The translations under genes and the position numbers were made by a program. A stretch of DNA of 64,000 nucleotides, from NCBI RefSeq assembly GCF_004135735.1, contig NZ_CP012670.1, positions 6,526,501 through 6,590,500 on the forward strand. The letters run 5' to 3'. Below are positions 31,298-39,334 of this stretch, in pieces (positions within the stretch are counted from its first letter, which is position 1; the number at the start of each line of letters is the position of its first letter). The notes below the pieces were generated by a model. It was not told the DNA's origin and ran no database searches. It saw only the letters and a program-made list of their open reading frames with translations. The DNA is from Sorangium cellulosum. Its GTDB lineage: Bacteria; Myxococcota_A; Polyangia; Polyangiales; Polyangiaceae.

Positions 31298-33940
31298 TTA
31301 TTCCACGGCGCCCGCCAGGAACGCGCCCTGCGGCGTCGAGATCGTCGCGTCCGGCACCGGAAGGCCGTCGCCGGCGTGGAGCGCGTGCTCGTGCCGCCTC
31401 TCCCTGCGCGGCGGCTCGAAGCGGATGGACAGCCCCTCCGTGATGACCGGGCGCGCGAACGAGTACTGGAACGCGTCGTTGCCGCGCTTGTCCTCGATGC
31501 CGAGGGTCGCCACCCCCCCGTTGCCCAATCCGGGCGCCCGCAGGTACGAGAACACGATCTCGCCTGTCCGTTCATGAAGCTTCACCTCGAACGTGATCCT
31601 CATGGTGAGGTCGAGGAAGAAGGTGACGTCCTCGAACTCGATGACGAACACGCGATGGGGGGCGGCCCCGATCACGCGCGTCTTGATCGCGCTGTCCTGG
31701 TCCACGATGAGATCGTTCCAGAACGGGTAGATGGCGGCGTTCGGCGCGCGCGGGTCCGGAATGGGCACGTTCGCGGGGGCGGCGTCCGGCTCCCGGAAGC
31801 TCAGGAATCCGTTCGTCGAGACATGGGCGGCGTCGTAGGAGCGCCCGTAGAGGGGGAAGGAGAACGGCAGGGGAATGCTCCGCGTGGCATCGTTCCCGAC
31901 GAGCGGCAGGACGTCGGTCGCGTCGACCCAGTCGAGGGGAATGCGCTCGCAGCGATAGCCGAACCGGTCCCTCCGCGCGCCCAGCGTGAAGTCGGCCCTG
32001 GTGTCGCGGCGGACGACCACGGGCCGGGTCCTTTCCTCGTGGCACCCGTCGAGGGTCACGCGCACGCGGTAGCGGTCCGCGGGCACGCCCGGGATCCTGT
32101 AAAAGCCGTCGTCGTCGGTCGTGACGCGCTCGAGCGGCGTCCCCAGGACCTCGACGCTCGCGCCGGCCAGCGGCCTCCCGCGATCGTCGCGCACGATGCC
32201 GGTGAGCGAGGCGCGCCGGACGGGAGAGAGCCTGAACGCGCGGAAGGCGGTCTCGTCCTTTTCGATCCCGACCGAGGCCGTGGCCGGCTCGTAGCCGAAC
32301 GCCTTGGCCACGAGGCGATACGTCTCGCGCCGGTGCCCCCGATCGACTGGCAAGGACATCGTGTACGCGCCCTCCTCGTCCGAGGACGTGCTGCGGGTCA
32401 GGCCGTCGTCGCGTCGCGTCGCGAGGATCGTCGCGTGCTCCAGCGGCCTTCCGGTGCCCGCTTCGAAGACCTTGCCGACGAGCTTGCCCGCGGACGGTCG
32501 GGCCGCCAGGACCGCCCGGAGCGCGTCGATCCGGCCGTCGCCGTAGGTGTTGTTCGGATCGCCGTCCCGAGCGCCGCCGCAATCGAAGCTCGGGCGATCG
32601 AGGGCGGTCCGCCGGATCAGATCGAAGGACCGCTGGACGTCGCCGAGGAGATCCGGGGCGACCGACCAGAGCAGGGCCAGCGTGCCCGTGACGTGGGGCG
32701 CCGCCATCGATGTGCCGCTGAAGACCGCGTATCCGCCGGGGATGCTGGAGCGCACGTCCACGCCGGGCGCCGTCGCGTCCGGCTTGATGATGCGGTCAAA
32801 AATCGGGGCCGCGGGGCCACGGCTCGAGAAGGGGGCGATCTCATCCATCATGTCCGTGGCGCCGACGCCGAAGGACTCGGGGTAGTCGCCGGGCGACGCC
32901 GCGGTCCCGCAGGCCGGCCCGGCGTTGCCGATCGCGAACACCGGGGCCATCCCCGCGGCGCGCCAGGCCCTGACGATGTCCCGGAAGATTGGATCGCCCC
33001 CGGGGCCACCCCAGGAGTTGTTGATCACGTGAGGCCGGAGCGAGGGCTTCGGATCGTTCCCGTGCAGATCGGTCGGCGCCAGCATCCACTCGCCCGAGGA
33101 CACGAGCGCCGCGAGCGAGCACGCCAGGGACTCGCACCCCTTGGCGGTGATCCACCGCGCGCCCGGCGCCACACCGATGTCCTGCTCGAGCGGGCCGAGG
33201 CCGTCGCCGCCGACGATGGTGCCCATGGTGTGCGTGCCGTGGCCGTTGTTGTCGCACGGCGGGCTGCCGGGAGGCCCGCAGATCCGCGAGGGATCCCAGA
33301 AGTTGTAGTCGTGCTTGAACACGCCGTTGCCGAGGTTGCCCCGGTACTGGCGCACGAGCGCCTCGTGCTCGAAGGCGACGCCCGAGTCGATGCTCCCCAC
33401 GACGATCCCGTCGCCGTCACCGAGCTTCGACCAGACCTGATCGGCGCGGATCCGGGCGATGTTCCACTCGGGCGTGCCGCTTGCGCCCGGCCCGCCGCCG
33501 ATGGGCGCCGGGATGGAGAAGGCGACGTCGGAGACAATGGCCTGCACCTCGGGGCGCCGCGCGAGCTCGTCGACCAGGTCGCGCCTCCCGGACGTCCTCA
33601 CGGCGTTGGCGATCCAGTGCGGCCGAGGCGTCGCTCCCCGGGCGCGTATCGCGCCGATCACGCCGCGCTGGCTGCGCTCGGCCACGTCCTTCAGCCGCTC
33701 GATGACGAATCGGCCTCTCGCGTCCCAGTCGTCGATGGAGTACGCGGCGCGGAGATCCGCGCGCTCCGCGAGGACGACCCAGAACGGCGCCTCTGCTCCG
33801 TCCGCCACGCTGGCGAGCACGGCCTCGTCCACCTGCGCGCGCGGGGGATCGTCCTCACCGACACAGCCCAGGTGCGAGGCGCTGAGCGCCACCAGAAGCA
33901 AGCATGCAATCCATCCGATCTTCCGGAGGACTTCACCCAT
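31298..33940 (-). CDS. Subtilisin-like (S8) protease lipoprotein
   Basis: The 880-aa lipoprotein has a lipobox (ASHLGC) and a propeptide-like region (to about 150, with an Inhibitor_I9-type pattern). The S8 domain carries Asp in GSIDSGVAFEHE (near 182), His in NNGHGTHTMG (near 233), oxyanion Asn in AIGNAG and Ser in SGTSMAAPHVTG (near 408). Two carboxypeptidase-regulatory or CnaB-like beta-sandwich domains follow (GKVFEAGTGRPLEHATI, then GIVRDDRGRPLAGASVEV). The C-terminal beta domain (FPLYGRSYDAAHVSTNGFLSF) resembles NIDO-type modules. ATG 33940 has a GGGGGG ribosome-binding site. It is predicted to be a surface-tethered predatory or scavenging protease, or a processing protease. Confidence 0.92.
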   Translation of the reverse strand: MGEVLRKIGWIACLLLVALSASHLGCVGEDDPPRAQVDEAVLASVADGAEAPFWVVLAERADLRAAYSIDDWDARGRFVIERLKDVAERSQRGVIGAIRARGATPRPHWIANAVRTSGRRDLVDELARRPEVQAIVSDVAFSIPAPIGGGPGASGTPEWNIARIRADQVWSKLGDGDGIVVGSIDSGVAFEHEALVRQYRGNLGNGVFKHDYNFWDPSRICGPPGSPPCDNNGHGTHTMGTIVGGDGLGPLEQDIGVAPGARWITAKGCESLACSLAALVSSGEWMLAPTDLHGNDPKPSLRPHVINNSWGGPGGDPIFRDIVRAWRAAGMAPVFAIGNAGPACGTAASPGDYPESFGVGATDMMDEIAPFSSRGPAAPIFDRIIKPDATAPGVDVRSSIPGGYAVFSGTSMAAPHVTGTLALLWSVAPDLLGDVQRSFDLIRRTALDRPSFDCGGARDGDPNNTYGDGRIDALRAVLAARPSAGKLVGKVFEAGTGRPLEHATILATRRDDGLTRSTSSDEEGAYTMSLPVDRGHRRETYRLVAKAFGYEPATASVGIEKDETAFRAFRLSPVRRASLTGIVRDDRGRPLAGASVEVLGTPLERVTTDDDGFYRIPGVPADRYRVRVTLDGCHEERTRPVVVRRDTRADFTLGARRDRFGYRCERIPLDWVDATDVLPLVGNDATRSIPLPFSFPLYGRSYDAAHVSTNGFLSFREPDAAPANVPIPDPRAPNAAIYPFWNDLIVDQDSAIKTRVIGAAPHRVFVIEFEDVTFFLDLTMRITFEVKLHERTGEIVFSYLRAPGLGNGGVATLGIEDKRGNDAFQYSFARPVITEGLSIRFEPPRRERRHEHALHAGDGLPVPDATISTPQGAFLAGAVE

Positions 33941-34507
33941 GGTTCCCCCCAATTCTAGGATTTCACAGCCCTGGTGTCGTTCGATGTGGGATCCACGACA
34001 CCGGTTCTGGGAGGCGGGAGGAATGGCTCGCTGCAAAGGCATGGGCGTGCTGGGCGAAGCGGCTTCGAGCCCGGGCGAACGTCGCGCCCTCGACATCCGA
34101 CCTTCGCCGCATGCAGCCGCTTGCCGTGACAAGATTCCGCAATTCGCGATGACTTATCTCAAGCGTGCAGCGTCCTGGAAGAGCGCCTGCTGACGAACCA
34201 GGCCGCCGAGCCGGCGACGTTCTCCTGCTCTCCCGTCTCCCGCATCGGTATTACCCAGGCTCGTTCGGTCGCGATCAGGGCTCGAAGCCCAACCCCACCA
34301 GCGCTCACCAACGTGGTCGTGAACGGGGTCGTGGTCGTCAGCGCTGGTGTTCGAGCGGAGGTTGACCGACGGGCGTGCGGTGACACGCATGCGGGAGCGG
34401 CGTCCCGAGGCGGTGCTCGCCTGGGACGAGCTGACCGCGTCGGCCTGACCCTGCGCTCTCATCCAGGGAGCGCAGGCGGCCTCGCAGTCGAGGCGCGGGC
34501 GCCGGGA
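33941..34507. other. 567-bp intergenic region with a long stem-loop
   Basis: No supportable gene is seen between the methyltransferase-like gene's stop and the subtilase start. A 10-bp inverted repeat (caccagcgct at 34296-34305, complement at 34340-34349) encloses a 34-nt loop containing ggtcgt repeats. It may hold the subtilase promoter, but no convincing -35/-10 was found. Confidence 0.3.
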
Positions 34508-35578
34508 TCAGCGCGGCGGCTTGGTGAACTTGAGCGTCATGCGATCGCTCTCACCGATGGCCACGTACTTCGCCCGGTCCTTGTCGCCGAGCCGGAGGTT
34601 CGGCGGCAGCGTCCAGACCCCTTCCGGGTGATCCTTCGTGTCCTTCGGATTGGCGTTCACCTCGGACTTGCCGGCGAGCTTGAAGCCGGCCGCCTCGACC
34701 TTCTGGATCACCCACGCCTCCGGCAGATACCCCTGCTTCGCGCTCTCGTCGGGGTTCGCGTCGGGCTTGGCGCGGTGCTGCACGATCCCGAAGACGCCGC
34801 CCGGCTTGAGCGCCTTGAACGCCTCCGCGACGTACGCGTCGAACTTGCCCCGCTGGTGCCAGCCGTGCGCCTCGCGCATGGCGATCACGAGATCGACCTT
34901 GCCCTCGAGGCCGAGCTTCGGGTCGTCGCGGTCGATCACCACCACGTCGACCTTGCCGAACAGCTCGGGCGACTTCTCGAGCGCGCGCTTCAACCGCTTG
35001 CCATAGAGCGTGGAGCGCGAGTCCTCGGGGCCGTTCGGGTCGAACGACGTGACCATCAGCTTCCCCTTCTTCGCGAGCGCCGGGGCGAGCAGCTCCGTGT
35101 ACCAGCCCCCGCCGGCCCCGAGCTCGAGCACGGCGCTCGTCGGCTTGAGGCCGAAGAACTCGAGGGTCTCGACCGGGTGCCGCGCCGCGTCCCGCTCCGC
35201 GTGGCCCGGCACGCGGTGCGGCGACTTGAGCGCCGCGCGCAGCGCCGCGCCGGCGCTCGGGTGGTTGGCCTCGACGAGCGCCTTCACCTTCGCCTTGAGC
35301 GCGTCGTCGAACCGCGCGGCCTCCGCGGCGGCCTTGGCCTCCATGGCCTTCGTGTCCTCGGCGAGCTTGGCGAGCTCCGCCTTCTTCTTCTCCTCTTCCG
35401 GGTCCGCCTTGGGCGGGGCCTCCGCCTCGGGCTGCGCGCTCGCCGAGGCCGCCGGCGGCGCCTGGGTGGGCGCCGCCGGCGCGGGCGCGGCGCCGCTCTC
35501 GACGGGCGGCGGGTTGGACGCGCACGCGGCGAGCGCACCAGCGAGGACGAGCAGGATGGATCTTGAAGTAGAGTGCAT
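34508..35578 (-). CDS. Lipoprotein with SAM-dependent methyltransferase-like domain
   Basis: The 356-aa product starts MHSTSRSILLVLAGALAAC, a lipobox. A Pro/Ala linker and a charged Lys/Glu/Ala coiled segment (to about 105) lead to a class I methyltransferase fold. Motif I is VLELGAGGGWYTELLAP (near 155), the acidic strand is VDVVVIDRDD, and KALKPGGVFGIVQH is the post-II motif. This resembles COG4798-type predicted methyltransferases, some of which carry signal peptides. Because SAM is cytoplasmic, a lipid-anchored methyltransferase would be odd, and the fold may serve another purpose. ATG 35578 is preferred to 35614 because it starts the signal sequence. It is divergent from cysS. Confidence 0.75.
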   Translation of the reverse strand: MHSTSRSILLVLAGALAACASNPPPVESGAAPAPAAPTQAPPAASASAQPEAEAPPKADPEEEKKKAELAKLAEDTKAMEAKAAAEAARFDDALKAKVKALVEANHPSAGAALRAALKSPHRVPGHAERDAARHPVETLEFFGLKPTSAVLELGAGGGWYTELLAPALAKKGKLMVTSFDPNGPEDSRSTLYGKRLKRALEKSPELFGKVDVVVIDRDDPKLGLEGKVDLVIAMREAHGWHQRGKFDAYVAEAFKALKPGGVFGIVQHRAKPDANPDESAKQGYLPEAWVIQKVEAAGFKLAGKSEVNANPKDTKDHPEGVWTLPPNLRLGDKDRAKYVAIGESDRMTLKFTKPPR

Positions 35579-35695
35579 GTCCGGCTGCGTAGATCGAAGC
35601 ACGGACGGCCGCAAGGCCGCGTTGACCGGGCGGCGCGGCGGGGGTAGCGTCAGCGCCCCTCGGCGGGGAGAGCCCGCACATCACGCAGGTGGACG

Positions 35696-37234
35696 ATGCC
35701 GCTCAGGGTCCATAACACGCTCACGAGGAAGAAGGAGCCATTCGTCCCCGCGCAGCCGAAGGTCGTGCGCATCTACACGTGCGGTCTCACGGTGTATGCC
35801 CCGATGCACATCGGCCACGCGCGCACCTACTGCTTCTGGGACGTCTTCCGCCGCTACCTCGAGTACCGCGGCCATCACGTGCTGAGCGTCATCAATTACA
35901 CCGACATCGACGACCGCATCCTGCAGCGCGCGAACGAGCGCGAGGGCGCCGTCGACGTCGCCGAGCGGAACATCGCCGCGTTCCGGCGCGACTGCCGCAG
36001 CCTGCATATCAAGGACTACGCCGTCTACACGCGCGCCACCGACTTCGTCGACGAGCAGGTCGACATGATCCGGCGCCTGATCGACAGGGGCCACGCCTAC
36101 GCGGCCTCCGGCGAGGTCTTCTACGAGGTCGAGACCTGCGCGTCCTACGGCGAGCTCTCGGGGCGCAAGGTCGAGGACCAGGAGGTCGGCGCGAGCGGCC
36201 GCGTCGAGGAGGACTTCGCGCGAAAGCGGAGCCCGGCGGACTTCACCCTCTGGAAGCCGACCGAGGCCGGCCAGCCGAGCTGGCGCACAGGGCAGGACGC
36301 TTGGCCGGCCGGGCGGCCCGGCTGGCACATCGAGTGCTCGGCCATGAGCACGGCGCTGCTCGGCGACCATTTCGACGTCCACGGCGGCGGCATCGACAAC
36401 ATGTTCCCTCACCACGAGAACGAGATCGCGCAGAGCGAGCCGCTCTGCGGGAGGCCGTGGGTGCGCACCTGGCTCCACCCCGAGCACCTCGATCTCAAGG
36501 AGGTGAAGATGTCGAAGAGCCTCGGGAACGTGATCTCCGTCGAGGAGCTCCTGGCCCGGCACGGGCACGACGAGGCGCGCTGGTTCTACGTGACGCACCA
36601 CTACCGGAGCAAGCTGCCGTTCAGCTGGGAGCTGGTCCAGCAGTCGGCCCAGGGCTACGCGCGCATCAAGAAGCTCGCGGCGGTGCTCGCCGAGAAGCTG
36701 CGCGGCGCCGAGGAGCCGCCCCTCGTCGCCGGCACCTACGCGTCGCTGCGGCCCGAGGAAGAGCGCTTTCCGCGGATGCGCCACCATTACGTCCACGGCC
36801 GGTTCAAGGCGCTGACCGAGCGATTCCTCGCCCGGTTCATCGAGGCCATGGACGACGACCTGAACACGCCGAACGCCGTCGCCGCGTTCTTCGATTACGT
36901 GAGCGCGCTGTACTCGGCGGGGATCGAGCAATGCGACGATCGCGCGTCGCTGCTCGCCGTCTATCGCGCGATCGTGCGGCACCTCGCGGTGTTCGGGGTG
37001 GAGATCGCCGAGCCCTCGCTCTATCCGGCGCTCGTGGCCGACTATGCCGTCGCCCCGGCCCAGGGCGCCGAGGGGCGCGGGGGCGACGCGGCCATCGATC
37101 GCCTGGTCGCCCTGCGCCAGGCCGCGCGGAAGGCCAGGGACTTCGCGAAGGCGGACGCCCTCCGCGACCTGCTCGCGGAAGCCGGGGTGGTGCTCGAGGA
37201 CACGGCGCAGGGCCCGCGCTGGACCCTCGCCTGA
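35696..37234 (+). CDS. cysS: Cysteinyl-tRNA synthetase
   Basis: The 512-aa class I synthetase charges tRNA-Cys with cysteine using ATP. The HIGH motif (MHIGHART, near 36-43) and KMSKS (VKMSKSLGN, near 271) are intact. So are the zinc-site residues Cys in YTCGLTVY, Cys in HIECSAMS, and His in FPHHENEI. The editing-free catalytic core is followed by the DALR-type helical domain (DDDLNTPNAVAAFFDYVSAL) and a C-terminal KARDFAKADALRDLLAEAG segment typical of CysS. Length is slightly above the usual 460-500 aa. ATG 35696 is near-adjacent to weak purine stretches. It is the only synthetase gene in the window. Confidence 0.97.
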   Translation: MPLRVHNTLTRKKEPFVPAQPKVVRIYTCGLTVYAPMHIGHARTYCFWDVFRRYLEYRGHHVLSVINYTDIDDRILQRANEREGAVDVAERNIAAFRRDCRSLHIKDYAVYTRATDFVDEQVDMIRRLIDRGHAYAASGEVFYEVETCASYGELSGRKVEDQEVGASGRVEEDFARKRSPADFTLWKPTEAGQPSWRTGQDAWPAGRPGWHIECSAMSTALLGDHFDVHGGGIDNMFPHHENEIAQSEPLCGRPWVRTWLHPEHLDLKEVKMSKSLGNVISVEELLARHGHDEARWFYVTHHYRSKLPFSWELVQQSAQGYARIKKLAAVLAEKLRGAEEPPLVAGTYASLRPEEERFPRMRHHYVHGRFKALTERFLARFIEAMDDDLNTPNAVAAFFDYVSALYSAGIEQCDDRASLLAVYRAIVRHLAVFGVEIAEPSLYPALVADYAVAPAQGAEGRGGDAAIDRLVALRQAARKARDFAKADALRDLLAEAGVVLEDTAQGPRWTLA

Positions 37235-37238
37235 GGCC

Positions 37239-37264
37239 CGTCGCGCGGCGGCGGCGCCGCGACG
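37239..37264. terminator. 7-bp stem between convergent cysS and NAT genes
   Basis: cgtcgcg (37239-37245) pairs with cgcgacg (37258-37264) just after the cysS stop at 37234. The NAT gene converges and ends at 37311. The stem is modest, with no U-tract. Confidence 0.3.
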
Positions 37265-37310
37265 CGTCCTGTCGATAGAGTACGCGCCGGCGAGCACGCG
37301 CCGCGCGTTG

Positions 37311-38126
37311 TCAGCCGTCGAGGCCCGCGCAGGAGAGCTGCGCGCCGGGCGGCAGCTCCAGCCCGAAGCGGTCCTTCAGCACGGAGAGGATCTCGCCGCG
37401 ATCGAGCTCGACGCGCTCGACGCGGCCGCCGCGGGAGACGGCGAGGCTGCGATCGCGCAGCGTCACGCGGCCCTCCGGCGAGGGGAGCGCCGCGACGAGG
37501 TGGTTCACGAAGATCGAGTCCGGGTGCGTCGAGGTGTAATGGTTCGCCACCTCGTAGTCGGCCGGGTAGTGCTCCTCCAGCGTGAACGCGTAGAGATCCT
37601 GCCAGCCCTCGCGCGTCCTGGACTCGAGCACCCAGTACGCGCCCTCGCGGCGGAGGCGGTAGGCGTCGGTCGACTGCGCCTGGATCTCGCCCTCGACGAG
37701 CCGGACCGGGTACACGATGCCCGGGCCGCCGAAGCCGACGTCCACGAGGAACGGGCCCTCGGGCAGGTCGACCTGCGCCAGCATGTGCGACCGCGGGGTG
37801 ATCTCGGTCCTCTGGAACCGCACCCGCGCCGAGAGCGTCGTGACCTTGAACCCGATCCGGCGCAGCACGGCGACGAACAGCGCGTTCTGCTCGAAGCAGT
37901 AGCCGCCGCGGCGCGCCGTCACGAGCTTCGCCTGCACGCTGGCCAGGTCGATGCGGATCCGGCGGCCGAGCAGGACGTCCGCGTTCTCGAACGGGATCGC
38001 GCAGACGTGCGCGGCGTGGAGCGCGTGGAGGACCTCCCGCGTGGCGGCGAGCGGGCCGCGGTACCCGGTGCGGGCGAGGTAAGCGTCGAGATCGAGGGAG
38101 CTTGTGGCCTGGGTGGCAAAATTCAT
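37311..38126 (-). CDS. Arylamine N-acetyltransferase
   Basis: The 271-aa enzyme has the NAT catalytic triad: Cys77 in RRGGYCFEQN, His114 in PRSHMLAQV and Asp129 in LVDVGFGG. The N-terminal helix bundle (LDLDAYLARTGYRG, CAIPFENADVLLGRRI) and the end (LSVLKDRFGLELPPG) also fit. NATs transfer acetyl from acetyl-CoA to arylamines or hydrazines; close paralogues such as RifF-type amide synthases release polyketides. No polyketide genes are adjacent, so a detoxification-type NAT is more likely. ATG 38126 begins the family-typical N-terminus. Confidence 0.95.
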   Translation of the reverse strand: MNFATQATSSLDLDAYLARTGYRGPLAATREVLHALHAAHVCAIPFENADVLLGRRIRIDLASVQAKLVTARRGGYCFEQNALFVAVLRRIGFKVTTLSARVRFQRTEITPRSHMLAQVDLPEGPFLVDVGFGGPGIVYPVRLVEGEIQAQSTDAYRLRREGAYWVLESRTREGWQDLYAFTLEEHYPADYEVANHYTSTHPDSIFVNHLVAALPSPEGRVTLRDRSLAVSRGGRVERVELDRGEILSVLKDRFGLELPPGAQLSCAGLDG

Positions 38127-38213
38127 GGTGTGCGCCTCACGAAAAGAGCTGCCCGGGCGAGCGATGCGCGCCGAACCAAACCTTCATGGGGGCGCCGGGG
38201 GGGCCGTGTCAAC

Positions 38214-38237
38214 CGCTCGATCCGTCGAACGAGCGGG
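38214..38237 (-). terminator. Possible terminator of the PilT-like operon
   Basis: ccgctcg (38214-38220) and cgagcgg (38231-38237) form a 7-bp stem with a 10-nt loop, 23 bp past the stop of the minus-strand PilT-like gene. A second short palindrome (gggggtccccc) follows at about 38236-38248. There is no T-run. Confidence 0.35.
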
Positions 38238-38259
38238 GGGTCCCCCGGGCGGCGACGTG

Positions 38260-39333
38260 TCAGGAGAAGGCCTGCGCGTCGGGGAAGAGCCGCTGGAAGC
38301 TGTCCTTGTCAATGGCCCTCTCGAGGGCCGCCTGGACCGAGATGACGTCCTTCTTCACGAGCCGCTCCAGGGCCATATCCATGGTCTGCATGCCCGCCGA
38401 GCGGCCGGCCTGCATCAGGTTGGTGATCTGGAACGTCTTGCCCTCGCGGATCATCGCGGACAGCGCGCTCGAGCCGACGAGGATCTCGTGCGCGGCGACG
38501 CGGCCCGAGCCGTCCTTCGTGCGGAGGAGCTGCTGGGCGATGATCGCGGCGAGGCTCTCGGCGAGCATGCCGCGGACCTGGAGCTGCTCGTCGGCCGGGA
38601 ACGCGTTGATGATGCGGTCGATCGTCGCGGCGGCGCTGTTCGTGTGGACGGTGCCGAAGACCAGGACGCCGAAGCTCGCGAGCTGCAAGGCGAGCTTCAT
38701 CGTCTCGTTGGTCCGGAGCTCGCCGATCAGGATCACGTCCGCGTCCTCCCGCCCGGCGCTGCGGATCGCGCTCGCGAAGCTCCCCGCGTCGGGGCCGACC
38801 TCGCGGTGCGTGACGTGGGCCCGGATGGGCGTGTGCACGAACTCGACCGGATCCTCGATCGTCAGGACATGACAGGCGCGCGAGCGGTTGATGTGATCGA
38901 TCATCGCCGCGAGCGTCGTGGATTTGCCGGATCCGGTCGGGCCCGTGATCAGGATGAGCCCGCTCTTCCGGTCGGACAGGCGGCGGACGATCTCGGGGCA
39001 GCCGAGGTCGTCGAGGGAGAGGATCTTGCTCGGGATGGTGCGGAAGACGGCGGCGAGCCCGGTGGTCTTGTAGAAGTAGTTCGCGCGAAAACGGGCCTTG
39101 TCCTCGTACGAGTAAGCGAAATCGAGGTCGAGCTGCTCGACGATCCGCCGCTTCTCCTCGGGGGTCGTGATCTCGAAGAGGAGCGCCTCCATCTCCGCCG
39201 CGTCGAGCGGCGCGTCGCGCAGGGCCACGAGCTCGCCGCGGGCGCGGACGAGCGGCGGATAGCCGATGCCGAGGTGCAGGTCGCTGCCCTTCCTGGACAG
39301 GAGCTCGTCGAAGAGGCGATCGATCCGCGCCAC
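38260..39333 (-). CDS. PilT-like type IV pilus ATPase
   Basis: The 357-aa GspE/PilT-family ATPase has an N-terminal PAS-like domain (RKGSDLHLGIGYPPLVRARGEL) and Walker A GPTGSGKST (near 132). An Asp-box/Walker-B region follows (TIEDPVEFVH, REVGPDAGSF, DVILIGELR) and a His box (FGTVHTNSAAATIDRI). PilT powers pilus retraction for twitching (S-motility in myxobacteria). Two deviations from consensus: the usual 'ALRxxLRxDPD' reads AIRSAGREDAD, and 'GE(L/M)RD.ET' reads GELRTNET, losing an acidic residue. GTG start 39333 follows the upstream paralogue's stop by one base, with GGGAGG as ribosome-binding site, so both are one operon. Confidence 0.9.
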   Translation of the reverse strand: MARIDRLFDELLSRKGSDLHLGIGYPPLVRARGELVALRDAPLDAAEMEALLFEITTPEEKRRIVEQLDLDFAYSYEDKARFRANYFYKTTGLAAVFRTIPSKILSLDDLGCPEIVRRLSDRKSGLILITGPTGSGKSTTLAAMIDHINRSRACHVLTIEDPVEFVHTPIRAHVTHREVGPDAGSFASAIRSAGREDADVILIGELRTNETMKLALQLASFGVLVFGTVHTNSAAATIDRIINAFPADEQLQVRGMLAESLAAIIAQQLLRTKDGSGRVAAHEILVGSSALSAMIREGKTFQITNLMQAGRSAGMQTMDMALERLVKKDVISVQAALERAIDKDSFQRLFPDAQAFS

Positions 39334-39334
39334 G

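Noticed and set aside
34154-34462. Possible small gene in the 33.9-34.5 kb gap
   Set aside because: Composition and lack of start signal or homology-like motifs do not support coding.
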